A DNA stretch of 64,000 bases from the NCBI GenBank assembly GCA_031213475.1, contig JARUPZ010000025.1:2182077-2246076 (forward strand). The letters are read 5' to 3'. Source of the stretch: Nereocystis luetkeana (taxonomy: Eukaryota > Sar > Phaeophyceae > Laminariales > Laminariaceae). The notes beneath the pieces were generated by a model that saw only the letters and a program-made list of their open reading frames with translations, had not been told where the DNA came from and did no database searches. Shown piece after piece: positions 35,756 to 47,043 of this stretch (positions within the stretch are counted from its first letter, which is position 1; every line of letters starts with the position of its first letter). The position numbers were made by a program, and so were the translations under genes.

Positions 35756-35867
35756 TCATGTCTAAAAATAAAATAAAATGAATCTTTTCGTTTCCCACAA
35801 CAAATAAACACCAATTCATGCGGCAAATCTTATCCCATTCGGTTCGTTCCAATCAATGCTATCTAAG

Positions 35868-35886
35868 GGGGGGGGGGGGGGGGGGT
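35868..35886 (+). repeat. Poly-G tract (about 18 G)
   Basis: Homopolymer just downstream of SINE copy S3. Confidence 0.85.
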
Positions 35887-36394
35887 GAGACACACCCTTA
35901 CCCTGGTCTCGTGTGTCCTACTGTTCAGTAACAGTTAACTGCTACTGCTGCTGCTTTTTCCTGCTCGAGAAACTCTGCTATCTATGTCGTATATCAGTCG
36001 CAGTTGGTTGCACCCGCTACGAAAAAGTTTTAGGTTGGCCCAATGTGGTGTGCAGAGTTTCCGTCGGGAAATCATTCGAATGTCGGAGTGAAAAACCACG
36101 TACGTAGCAGATGTTCGTTCGTGTTGTTGGCCACAATACAGAACATTATGTCTCCGCCCAGCATGGTGCAACCATCGCAGATACTCCTACTGGAGGTACT
36201 ACTGAGCTTGCGCCTCATTACCACCAATGATCCTCGCTAAGAATAATCTGGGCACCCGGACCGCCGACCATGCCAACGGGGACGCAAACTGCTTGAATTT
36301 ACGACGACACGTCGCTGAAAATAAAGATTGGTTAACTCTGCTTTCTTAGGTACATCGACTAGAGTATCCCAATATTATCGAAAATATGGTATGG

Positions 36395-36480
36395 ACTCTG
36401 CTGTAGTTCCCGTTTTGGGGACAAACCTCTCACAAAATTTGAGAGGTTTGTCCCCCAAACAGGACTGCGGTTCCAACATC
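36395..36480. mobile_element. Hairpin MITE (family M3)
   Basis: GTTTTGGGGACAAACCTCTC and its near-perfect inverse are separated by only about 9 bases. Outer parts match the M3 elements at 41916-42008 and 63195. A strong palindrome of about 21 bp per arm. Confidence 0.75.
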
Positions 36481-36879
36481 TGTCACGTGTTAAGGTCCTA
36501 AAAACAACTGCATCCCAGACTGCTATTGATAATTGTTTATTGTGATTGCCATCGGACAGATGTGCAGCGTGAGCTTCCACGTTGATCACCCGGGCATTCC
36601 TCAGGATAAAACAGAAATCCCCGGAAACAATAACAGTCATTAGGGTCATTTCAAACGACCGGATGGAATACCTGGTAGAAAAAGACTTTTGATATTTTGA
36701 CAGGTTATACATACTTACTGTCCATAAAGTTGCAAAAACAACAGTTAGTTCTCCTCCAACCTTCTATCGTGAAACACTGCATACGTGGCAATATTTATCT
36801 GGCAAATGCCCACATTAAAACGACCTCAGAATGTTTGCCAAACCCCTTGCAGCAGCAGCAGCAGTAGTAGCAGCAGGTA

Positions 36880-37219
36880 GCCGACGGCCCACTGACGCGC
36901 TCCAGGGAGTACTGCTGCTGCAGAAAGGTCCAGGCGCAGCCCACGTATCTCAGAGGTCGGCAGTTCTTCCAGTCCGGCGACACTCCCGTGGGAAAAGCTG
37001 GGACGGCTGCTGTTTGTGAATCTGTTTTAGCCCCCGCACAAAGCGATAACCGTGTCCCATCCACCCGGGGCTCACGGTGAGGGTCGCAGCACTAACAGCG
37101 CTGTGAACAATGCCACCGGGATCCTTTGTATCTCCCTCTATTTCATAAGTTAGAGCGAGTGTAGCCTGGGGCGTCGTGGGGTGGTCTGGTCTGTACATCC
37201 TTGCTTTGGCGTTATTGGG
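36880..37219 (-). other. Candidate exons of an unidentified gene
   Basis: Minus strand: acceptor TATTCTTTTTTAG at about 37220 opens a frame (PDHPTTPQATLALTYEIEGD) that can exit at ACC/GTGAGC near 37077. A second coding-like stretch (GVSPDWKNCRPLRYVGCAW) lies at about 37010-36890. The phases of the two were not reconciled, and no family is recognised. Confidence 0.3.
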
Positions 37220-37229
37220 CTAAAAAAGA

Positions 37230-39010
37230 ATAGATAGCAAATATCACTTTTCATAAACTTTAAAACGAAGCCAAACGGAAATATCCAAAAAGCAATTTGG
37301 CAATTTTTTGCTGTTTCGGCAAGTCCACATTCCCGTAAACTTGCTATTTTGAAAAATAATTTCCAAAATATGTGTCGTTAGAAATGCCCCTTATCTCAAG
37401 CTCATGCCGCATGCCGCGTTCTCTAGTGTTTATAATTACATGTACAACACGCATGATAAAACTCGTCCCCTGGCGCGAACCTTAAAGCTGATCTTCTCCA
37501 AAACCCGGAAAAAGCGCCAACGCCGAGCGCGTCGTTGCTCTTGGTGGGCAGACGCCATGGCTTCAACTACGTAGCGCGGTGATTGTTGTCGTTGTTGTTG
37601 TTGTTCTCACATACATATTAACTCTCAGATGAAGAAATCCGTGGGCACATAAAGGTGCTGGAGCCCTAGAAAAATCCGAAAAACCATAATACATCGAAAT
37701 TCAACTGCCTGAGAAATACACGAGACGAAGAAAGCGCACGCAGGATAAAACCAATGTGCAAACTGAACTAACATAGCGGCGGGTATACTCTCTCAAGTAC
37801 AACATAGAATTCCCACATTCCCACAACTCACCAATTGTGGCTGCTGACTACAGCGGCTGCTGTCTGGAGTGCTGCCTGCACCATGCGAAACGCACGGTAT
37901 TCACAGTCGTGCAACACAAGAGAGGGACACACCTGCCTGCTATCTGGAGTGCTGTCAGAGTTAAGACTCGCGGATCAGCAGTGCAAAAGGGGCAGTCGAA
38001 CCTTGCTACGAGTACTATCTCTCCCTGGGCTGTCTGACAGAAAAAACGTGTCCTACAATGAATGACGGGAATACTACACTACGTCATGACGACAAAAAGG
38101 AATACGGGAATACCCACGCGGTTTTAACGAATTCCGACCTGAAATGTTGACCCGTGATTTTTACTAGTTTGAAAAATGTTGTTGCGACTGCACTTTTTTT
38201 TTTTTTTTTTCATTCATCAACCGCCCGACAAATATGCCCATATTTACAAGTATCGGCCTAACTTGCGAAAAAAAGAAACAAGAAGAAGTGCAGTCGCAAT
38301 TACAATTTTAATACTCCTACGTCAAACAATTCAGATCAAATTTCGTCAAAATCGCGTACATTTTCCTGTCAAACCCTGTTGTCAGGCTCTGGGTCAATCC
38401 ATCCCGTACTGTTACGAGCTAATCCCAGCTGCGAGATGCTCTTGTCGCATATTACACAATGAATGACGTCCCCAAAGCTGAAAAAAAACACACACTCACA
38501 CGCACCACGAACCCTTTGACGAAAATACTGCACCCGGAGGGATAATCCCATTGTCTGCCTACTGCACAACAAGCGAGGTAACACACCCCCCGCGGCGATT
38601 TCTTTTTTTCCCGGGTCTTTTCCCATAGAACGAGACGTCCGCACAAAACCAGCATTGTGGCGAGTAGGTTTAGCATTCTGGGCGAAGGGATCTTTAGGAA
38701 TGTTTATGACTTGAAAAATCAGTTGCGTGGTCTACGCTTCGTTATCGTCGTCCGCGACTGAGCAATTTCCTGGTTGGATTCAAACGCGGCTGCCGCGTTT
38801 ATAGGGAGTTTTGGCCCGTTTGACTGCGGTTCGGGGTCAGGGTAATGGTTGGGTTTAGGGTCAGAGTCGGGGGTTGGGTTGGGTCTTCCCCCGTACCTTG
38901 ATTTCAGAGGTACCAAAGCACCTCAACAGCCTACCAACCTACAGATCCCTTCTGTCAGATTGTTGAAGGTCCTCGAGTGAAGACGACCCAAGAAAACAAA
39001 CAAGGCCCCA
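37230..39010. other. No gene seen
   Basis: Contains a T tract (38191-38210), a CTGGAGTGCTG block duplicated near 37863 and 37945, and scattered short frames. Confidence 0.45.
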
Positions 39011-39019
39011 CAGGAGGTT

Positions 39020-39568
39020 TTGAAAAAAAAAGGACGAGGGGTTCTTCGCCCGCACGGGGGAAACAAGAGGAGAAGCCGGGAGCGGGCCGAGAACATAGCA
39101 AAGCGCCGCGACTATCCTGCTTTGGAGCGACGTCATGACGGTGCTGCCCGTGCACGCGGCAAGGCTGTGGCAAAATATGCTGCTGAGACCGAAGCTCGCT
39201 AAGTGGCCGAGAGTCTAACCGAGGAGCGCAAATTGTTGATGGAAACCGGGGAGAGGCTGTGACTTGACACGGATGCGAAATTGTCTCAGGAGCGGTAACA
39301 GCCGTCGCTCGCGGAGGCAGATACGCATGCGGCCCAAACGGCGCTGGCCGCCGGGAAGGGGCGGAGGTGGGCAGAAGTAGCGAAGGTGACGAGGCTGTCG
39401 AGGGAGATGGACAGCAACCCTCCTCTTGCTCCCGCTCCTGCGCTGTCCGTTGCGGCTGCTTATCCAGCTTTTTATATCCCATACGAAGGTTTTACCCATA
39501 CGAAGGTTTTACCCTGTTTTATAACTATGGGTATCCTGAAATACTTCATCCAGGCTTTTGGATTTTAG
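39020..39568 (+). pseudogene. Broken helical, Ala/Arg-rich protein gene
   Basis: One plus-strand frame runs from 39020 to 39568 with three internal stops (TAA 39200, TGA near 39260, TAA near 39296). The translated sequence is charged and helical: ARARGKAVAKYAAETEAR, then VAESLTEERKLLMETGERL, then AGKGRRWAEVAKVTRLSREM. The stops fit CAA/CGA codons changed by C-to-T. It resembles a gag-like or coiled-coil protein; the family is not recognised. Confidence 0.5.
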
Positions 39569-39569
39569 A

Positions 39570-40215
39570 AACAAATGATGACTGCTTCTGTCAAGTTTCT
39601 TTGTTGTGGGTGACCTAAAAAAACGAAATTCATTGCTGCGCATAACGTGCAATGGACATCGATATTGCTGGTACCGGCTATTATAAGGACCTCACGCGCA
39701 GGGCTAACTATACAAGCCACCGCATAAACCGAGTAGACCACATACCACATACTACCCAGACAAAATTGACAGGATGAAAGTAACAACTCGACGTCGAAAA
39801 AATGGAATTCAAATCGGAAAAATCATGAATGCAAAACTGCGGAAAGAGAAAAAACGTTCAAGTCAAGAAGAAAACAATGGAAGGAAGAAATCAAGAAGGG
39901 GAACACTCGAAAAAGGGCGCAAAATCCAGCAATTGCAGGCTTGCACGCTACACGCGAGGGGTGTACAACAGATATTTAACAAAACGACAAACACACGTAC
40001 TCCGCCACTAGGAACACCAGGGAAACAGAAAAAGTGACCAGCAGATAAAAAGGATGGACGACAAAGCAAAGTAAAAAAGCAAAACTGAAGATATAAACAG
40101 AGACACAACGAGTCACAAACGGGAAAGAACCAAATATGAAAAAACAATGTGAAAAAAAGGGACTAAAACGGGCGTGGGGGGAACATAATCCGAAAGGCAG
40201 GAACTGTTGCGCGTA
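39570..40215. other. No gene seen
   Basis: A-rich on the plus strand (39770-40150), with short lysine-rich frames. Non-coding as far as I can tell. Confidence 0.5.
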
Positions 40216-40217
40216 CA

Positions 40218-40345
40218 GACACGTAATGTTGCCCGAGTGGCACCATGCTATTTACGTGGGTCCCAAAGAAGGGAGCGCATCAAGACGATGATGGCCATAC
40301 CCAGGCTTCAGTCCGTTGGGCAGACCGCGTCTCTCCATCCCCCCT
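40218..40345 (+). repeat. Inverted-repeat partner of 42130-42250
   Basis: GTGGGTCCCAAAG, GATGGCCATACCCAGG and GTTGGGCAGACCGCG blocks recur, inverted and diverged, at 42250-42130. A shorter relative occurs near 40750-40800. The interval between the arms holds a LINE relic and an M3 MITE. Confidence 0.6.
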
Positions 40346-40626
40346 CCTCCCCCGTTTCGCCCCTCCCCTCGTCCCGGTCATCATGCGCACTCGCGTTGGC
40401 GTCAACGGTGGTGGTCGGGTATACGTGTCACTATGGTATCGAGTTTATGCCGACGATAATTTCACATTAACGCGTCGTCAAGTAATACAAACACCGCGCA
40501 TTCGACGGCATACTCTCTGCATTCACTACTGTACATACTCGAACAGTAGGACACACCAAAACTATATCCCTGCCCCCCCCTGGACGCCAGACCCAGGATA
40601 GTGGTTATTAAGGAAACCAGGTTCCA

Positions 40627-41027
40627 TGTCAACAGACAAATCGGAAAAATTGGAACGAAGCCTAAAATGAGAACCAAAGCGTATCTCCAGAACCATGTGG
40701 TGTATCAGATAACCAAAATGATCCTGCGAAACCCCTTGGCCAGCCCTGTGAGAGGAGCTCATCAGAACGGTCATGCTCCATCTCGTGCCTTCGGGTGGGC
40801 GCAAAAAGCGATATACGCTGGCTCTATTGTGATTTCTCTAGATGCTGGCTACCGCGGCGATGCCGAGGACTTCCAGCCTGAGCGACAGCTCATTCGAAGG
40901 CTGTTGTACAGCCCCACAGGACTGTCAACTTTTTTTCTTGGAGTTGTACACAATTGGTTTGCTTTCTAAAAAAAACGTCCGTTCTCATTTTTTGTTTCGT
41001 TCCCATTTTTCAGATTTGTCTGTTACA
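40627..41027. repeat. Inverted repeat, ~52-bp arms around ~300 bp
   Basis: The left arm (AACAGACAAATCGGAAAAAT ... AAAATGAGAAC) and the right arm (GTTCTCATTTTTTG ... ATTTGTCTGTT) are inverse copies. Possibly a non-autonomous DNA element; no coding seen. Confidence 0.55.
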
Positions 41028-41129
41028 CATTGTCCGGAACGTTGCGGTGAGCCGGGAATTGACGTCTTCTGCCACTGTTGTGTGTCCGTGGGAGAGCGGC
41101 TGGCAGTCATGCTATCTCATTTCGGGTGT

Positions 41130-41766
41130 GCGCCTACGCCTGAAGCGGCGAATGCTGAGAGCCGGAGTGATCGGAACGTTGGTCTAGGGTTGCGCTACTT
41201 CAAGCCCGGGCAAGATTGATTACAGTAGGCTACGGGAGGTCCACCACAAGATGCTCCTCCGATGCATCGGCTGGCGGAGACTAAAGCGCTAAGAACACAT
41301 TATCTCCTATTCTAGCGCGTTTTTGAGGAAAAACTCTGAGAGCATGGAGACGACGAAACGCAGAAGTAGGCTATTGTTTACGGGCTTTGTGACACGCATG
41401 GGAGAGGAGCGCCTGCTGAAAAGGGTGATGTTTTGGGAGATGGTTGGAGGTAAGGGTTACTCCGGACGACAGGAGTGGGACTGGATGAGGTACATTGAGG
41501 AGGACCTCAAGGAGTTTGACATCAATCTCGAAGGGTGGTGCGAGGCAGAACAGAAAGCCGGCAGATGGTTCGGACGGGTCGAGGAAGGGGGAGAGGTTTT
41601 CATGCGGAAATGGCATAGGGATATGAAAGAGGCATCGGCTGTACAGCACAGGATGGCTGCAACCACGATCACAACCGTTGACGCCAATGTAGGTGTGGAG
41701 AATGGCAGGGAAGAGAGGTGGGGGGGGGGGGGCTTCGACCATAAAGTTCCACCAAAATTCTTCTGA
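41130..41766 (+). pseudogene. Second LINE family, RT C-terminal region (5'-truncated)
   Basis: A single frame encodes RMLRAGVIGTLV-stop-GC, REVHHKMLLRCIGWRRLKR-stop, then RRSRLLFTGFVTRM and EVFMRKWHRDMKEA. This aligns by eye with the C-terminal region of the 53-kb LINE protein ([54 protein letters not shown]) but is clearly diverged, so it is a related, separate family. Two in-frame stops; the catalytic RT core is absent. Confidence 0.7.
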
Positions 41767-41915
41767 GGCTCCTCATGTTGGGAGCTCCAGACCTCACCCG
41801 AAAACTGACTCCACCAAAAATCATTTTGTTTCTCGATGAGTAATCCCATGAACAATTTACACAAGAACTATGTGTTTCGAAAGAAACATATAATTCCCGC
41901 TACTTTGGGTTACAA

Positions 41916-42008
41916 CCCTTTCAGACCTGCGATCCCGTTTTGGGGACAATTCCGTCAATTACTAGATGGTTTGTCCCCCAAAAGGTACTGCGGCACTAAA
42001 AGGGTAAA
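41916..42008. mobile_element. MITE (family M3)
   Basis: Ends ACCCTTTCAGACCTGCG and its inverse, CGGCACTAAAAGGGT, with inner arms CCCGTTTTGGGGACA and TGTCCCCCAAAAGG. About 93 bases, non-coding. Confidence 0.75.
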
Positions 42009-42129
42009 GGAACCCCGTCTTTCCGAAAACGATCCAGCGGAAATATGCTACCTCTATCGAAGAACCAGTGGGGGCGAAAGAGGGACCGGGGTGAATGGGA
42101 GGGAGGGGACGGGAGGGTAGGTGAAGGGG

Positions 42130-42250
42130 GGTGGGGGGGGGTGGGCGGTTGGCCCAACCGCCAAAATCCTGGGTATGGCTATCACCGTCATGACGCGTTC
42201 TCTGCTTTGGGACCCAAGTGCTTAGTATGGTGACACCCGGGCAACCTTGC
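42130..42250 (-). repeat. Inverted-repeat partner of 40218-40345
   Basis: On the minus strand it repeats TTGGGTCCCAAAG, GATAGCCATACCCAGG and GGTTGGGCCAACCGCC. Preceded by a G-rich run (42090-42145). Confidence 0.6.
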
Positions 42251-42474
42251 GTGTTTACATGCACCAGTGCCTGCCTTTCGTGTTATGTTTGCCCCTCGCC
42301 CGTTTTTGTCCCATTTTTGTCCCTTCTCGCCCATCTTTCCTTCTTCCCGGTTTAGTCCCTCTTTGTGTCTCTGTATCTTCCGTTTTGCTGTTTTGCTTAT
42401 TATTGCTATATGCTTTTGTTTTTTACTCTGCTAGTCTCTTTTTTACTTCCCAGGTGTTTTCAGTGTGTGTGGTC

Positions 42475-42935
42475 TTCACATTAAACTGTTCTTGCTACCC
42501 GTCGACATCCAGTCCAACGTGTGCTCGTGGGTGTTCGGATGTGGGTGGGTGTGGGTGTGTCTTCACATTAAACCGTTCTTTCTACCCGTCGACATCCAGC
42601 ACAACCAGTGTCCGTGCCGATTCTTCAATCTTAGAAGAGATACAAGTTATGTGGTCACAAAAGCTACGCCACAGAGATACGACGTTGCCACGTGTGCAGT
42701 ATGCACTGCAGTGGGCAATGCAAAGCCATGTCATCATACTAGATACGACAGGCACGACATACGGAATCTATGAAATAGTGAAACGAAAAGAAACAACCGA
42801 AGAGAAAACAAAAACAAGGTAGACAAATCGAAAGAGAAAAAGAAGAAAAATGAAAGCAAAATCTAAGAGAAACAATCTGTCGTGCCCCCCCCCCGCAGGC
42901 GAGGTGGCCAACACTTGAAAAAGAACGAGCTGGAG
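42475..42935 (-). repeat. LINE 3' tails (one short, one of about 370 bp)
   Basis: Minus-strand copies of the LINE 3' UTR terminus. 42565-42935 contains the whole distal part, from the poly-G/GGCCACCTCGCCTGC block to GAACGGTTTAATGTGAA. 42475-42520 repeats only the last 45 bases. They lie tandem to the end of the LINE at 42955-47043. Confidence 0.75.
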
Positions 42936-43744
42936 AAAATAAGGGAAAATGGTTCACATAAAACCGTTATTTCTACCCATCGACATCCAGCACAACCAGT
43001 GTCCGTGTCGATTCTTGAGTCCTAGATGATATACGAGTTCTGTGGTCACAAAGCTACGCCACAGAGATACTACGTTGCCACGTATGCAGTAAGCACGGCA
43101 GTGGGAAATGCAATGCCATATCATACTAGATACGACAGGCACGATCTATGAAATAGATAAACGAATGAAACAATAAAAAAAAAAATCAAAACAAAGAAGT
43201 TAAATCGAAAGAGAAAGAAAACTAGAAGAAACAATCTGTTGTGCCCCGCCCCCGCAGGCGAGGTGGCCAACACTTCAAAAATAACGAGCTGGAAAAAAAC
43301 GTTTTTCTTTTACAATTACGCCACTGCTTGTAGGCAGAGTAAGACAACGAACCACGGAAAAACAAAACAAGAGAAAATAACAGGCAGACCAAAGCCCAAA
43401 GCACCGTCCAGGTGGCGGCAGCAGTTTGTGGTACGAGTAGGATAAACAAGTATTCCTCCTGGTACCTTGCTACCCAGGCTGCCGTCTCCGCCCTGTGTTC
43501 GTCAACTATGCCCAGCCCCTTGGCGTCAGACAATACGAAACGAGCAGAGCAGGTTCGTCATCCAACCACGCCACACGACTCCTTCAATACGGCTTGTAAA
43601 AAAACAGTAAATGAAGATAAAGATAAAATGAAAATCACGAAGAATCAGCGCAAGAATGAAAAGAATAAAACAAAAGGGAAGACAAGGGAAGACTACGTTC
43701 GAACCAGCTGCACCTGAACTAGTAGTATGGTCATGTTCTACTTC

Positions 43745-46314
43745 CTAGTCGGCCTGGTTCCTTGCTATCCTGTCGGCCTTCTACTTCCTACTTTTGTCTA
43801 CCGCAGTTTCCCTTCTACTCCTCCTGTTCCCCCCCCTATCCGCATTCCCTTGGTCGGGGTTTCTGCCGCTGTTCCTGTACCCCCCCCCCCCCCCCGCCCT
43901 GTTCCCTTGGACACCATCCACAGTAGATGCGCAGCGCTGCCTACTCCATTCAGCCTTAGCCTCGTGCCACTTCACCATGAACCGTTCGGCTGCTACAAGG
44001 ATCCCCCGGTACCACTACCCCGCCCTTTGAAATGCAGTAGACCATAACGCGGTCTCAACTCCAAACACCAAGGGGGGCAACTTCCGTTGACCCTTCGGTG
44101 GTTCGGAACTCCCTAAGGTCTTCGACTAAATATTACATTGTCCGGCTCGTCTCAGGTTTCCCCTACCAGCTAGCGTCTCAAACATTATCCGACTAGGTAG
44201 TGGCTTCTTGCGATGCCGTGCCACGCCCCCCGCTAAAAAGAGCCACCGTTTACGAATGGCCGTTTCAATGCTCTCGCAACGTGTCATCTTGAGGGTCTCC
44301 GCGTACGAGAGGGTGGCATGGCCAGTACGGAGTCGGCGCTGGAAGCCAATGACTCGCACCAGAACTTATTGGGGAGACGATCTAAGCTAGGCAAAGTGTT
44401 CCGCTCCGAGGATCCACGTTACACACCCGTACAGCAGGGTCTCAATCACCTCGCTCGGCCTTCAGCATTCTGACTTCAAGGCTAAGGGGGGCGGTCTTCC
44501 TATCAGACAACTCCGGGCCGAATCGGTTGAGGCATGCTCGCATGAGGCGGATCCGTCGGTCGATCTCGAGCGAGAGGTCAGCGTTATTTTAGGTAATGCC
44601 GCCTAGGTATAAGAACTGGGTCGTCTGCTTATATTTCTGGCCTGCCGCTTGGATGACTAGCGGTGGTGCGAGGGTTGTCTGGTCTGGTGTTTGTAGGAGC
44701 GCTGTCTCTGTCATGATTCCGATACCGCGAGGCCTCCTGCTTCGAAGACAGTCCCGATGATTTAACATCGTTCAGCGGGCCCCGAGACAATTCCTGCATC
44801 ACCGCCGTACAATATGCCCCATACAGTCCTTCGCACGCGCGTCAACGGCTCCTGCTTCTCGAACTACTCCATCGTCACTGAGTTGGACCAATTCCTTTAC
44901 GATAGCTTCGTCTTGGCTGCAGCGTACTCTGAAGCGTACTAGTACGACGTGTAATGCATCAGATAAGAATACGTTGAACAGTAACGGCGATAGTACACAG
45001 GCTTCCCGCAGCCCCTGCGAGGCATCAAACCATTCCGAGCGTTCGCCGTCCCCAGTGCGCACGCGAGCCCGCATGTCATCGTGGAAATTGCAGGTAATTA
45101 TCACCATCTTGGTTGGTACGCCAAAGCGTGTGAGTACCTTCCAAAACAGCTCTCGGTCGACAGAGTCGTACGCTTTCTGCAGATCGATATAGCACACGTA
45201 CAGGGGGATTTTCCTCTGTCGTCCGCTCTTGCAACCGGCGCACCTCTATCGTTGATCGTGTGGGGCCATGCCACGCTGTTCCTCAGGGAATAGCTCCAAG
45301 GTCTCGCAGTCATTGCTGAGGCGGGACGCGACGATTTTCAACAAACCTTTGCCTGCGTGGGCAACGAGCGAAATCCCTCGGTAGTTGTTGCAGTCTGTTC
45401 GGTCCTTCGTTTTGTGAAAGACCTGAATGATCACATCTTTCCATTGCTGGGGGACTTGTCCTGTTAACCAACAGTGGTAAGGATGTTGTGAAAACACTGG
45501 GCGAATGCCGGGTGGTCGATTATCTGGAGTTCGGCCGGGAGAAAATCTGGCCAGACAGCTTTCCAATTTGGCATCCCCTTAAGTGCTTCTGTCATCGCGT
45601 CCATGGATGGTTCATCTTCGAGCGACAGGTGGGGCAGTCGCGGGAGTCGAGTTTCAGCGACTTCGTGTTCCAAGAGGTTGTGGCGAAACCCCGCCCATCG
45701 TTTGCGAATTCGCACCTTGTCCCGTAAGAGCGTGCAATCCTCGTCCCCAATAACTGTTCGCTCCTCGCTTCCGTCCCTTCCAATCGTACCGTACTCTTAA
45801 GTTGGTTGTAAAATCCTCCCATGTTGTTGTTCGCTAGAGGTTGTTCGGTTTCGGCAAGGTAGCTTCGAAATACGCATCCTGCGACAATCACCTTCTGCAG
45901 GTTCGCACACGCAGATCTCCTTGTCTTCCACACGGTTCTATCCCGGGAGTGGGCACGCATGAATTGTCGTGCATGCCCCCTCGCTGTCCATGCTGCTGTG
46001 AATGCGGCCAAGGTTTCGGCAGACTCACACCATCCATGTCTTCGGTGGCGACGTGCAGGGGGCGGTACCTCGTTTTCGACCTCATCAATAGTAGCCGTAG
46101 TGAAAACCTCAACCATACCAGACGTATTACGGGGCTGGATAGGCTGGTTGAGAGCGGAAATGACCCTGGCGACTACCCGTTCACGACACTTCCATCGGAC
46201 ATAAAAAGCTGCCTGTCGAACTTTCAGGGTTTTGCCGGTCTACGTATTTGTCTGTTGGGCGCAAAGTGACCATTGAGTCGGGCTTTGATATACAAGATGT
46301 GGTCTGAGTCAGCC
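43745..46314 (-). pseudogene. LINE copy A reverse transcriptase (inactive)
   Basis: Fragments in several frames match the intact LINE protein at 53 kb: [51 protein letters not shown] and RVRTGDGERSEWFDASQGLR. The catalytic YADD box reads YGGD here (44812-44801), losing the first metal-binding Asp of the pair. Frameshifts occur near 45240, 45500 and 45600. The last codons end with a TAG at about 43745. Confidence 0.85.
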
Positions 46315-47043
46315 TTAGCCCGGGGCAGGAAGGTGTAAGACGACTTTAGCATCTAGTACTCGAGGTCGATATATTTGACGGGTTAGAATGTAGTGGATCC
46401 GCTTACGGCCATTCGGGCTGGTGACGTTGTGTCTATGCGATATCCCACCCTTTCGCGTGCTGAAAAACGTGTCGGAGTGAGCTAACTTGCAATTGGTGGC
46501 GAACGACAGGAGCCGTCTGCCATTGTCGTTACGAACATCTCGTCCATACCCTCCTAGCAATCTACTTTCATCATCACCGCACCCTTCCTTCCTCTGTCCA
46601 GTTCGCGCGTTGGCATCCATCGGTACAGACACTCTTTGTTTGTGCGGATCTTTTCGACCGAGTTCTCCAGCATCTGCCAGAAGGTACGTTTCAGTTGGGC
46701 GTCCTTGGTACAATCAGTTGGAGCATGCGCAACGACGAAATTGACTGCTTCGCATTTTGTTAGCCACCTCAAAGCGCATAGACATTAGCCGCTCGTCAAC
46801 GATCTGATGAGTGTACACAGACTTACTGCACAACGATTCCTTGACAGCTAGGCGTACTCCGTACAGGCCTTGCCTGGTAGCTGTTTTTTCTGGTCCTGAA
46901 CAGAAAACGCGATACCCTGCCGCACGGAACGTCGTGGTGCCGGACCTCCGAGTTTCCTGCAGGCCAATGAAGTCTCAGCCGAGTTGCCGTCCCTTCGCCA
47001 GTACAAGGTCGTCACGTCCGTACCCGTTCTTCCCCTTTACAGC
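46315..47043 (-). pseudogene. LINE copy A APE-type endonuclease
   Basis: Frames contain DFIGLQETRRSG (catalytic Glu box), VNFVVAHAPTDCTKD, ANARTGQRKEG, VRNDNGRRLLSFATNC and RKRIHYILTRQIYRPRVLDA: the ordered motifs of an exonuclease-endonuclease-phosphatase fold. A TGA stop interrupts just before DFIGLQET, and there are frameshifts. This part is missing from the 53-kb copy. Confidence 0.8.

Larger units (their letters stand above)
42955..47043 (-). mobile_element. Dead LINE copy A, endonuclease to 3' end
   Basis: Minus-strand order: APE-type endonuclease (47043-46315), reverse transcriptase and C-terminal region (46314-43745), 3' UTR (43744-42955). It corresponds to the LINE at 53042-56640 but extends about 700 bases further 5'. 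Many frameshifts and stops. Confidence 0.85.

Noticed and set aside
42247..42822. 191-codon hydrophobic plus-strand frame
   Set aside because: Composed largely of pyrimidine-rich LINE 3' UTR sequence read antisense.
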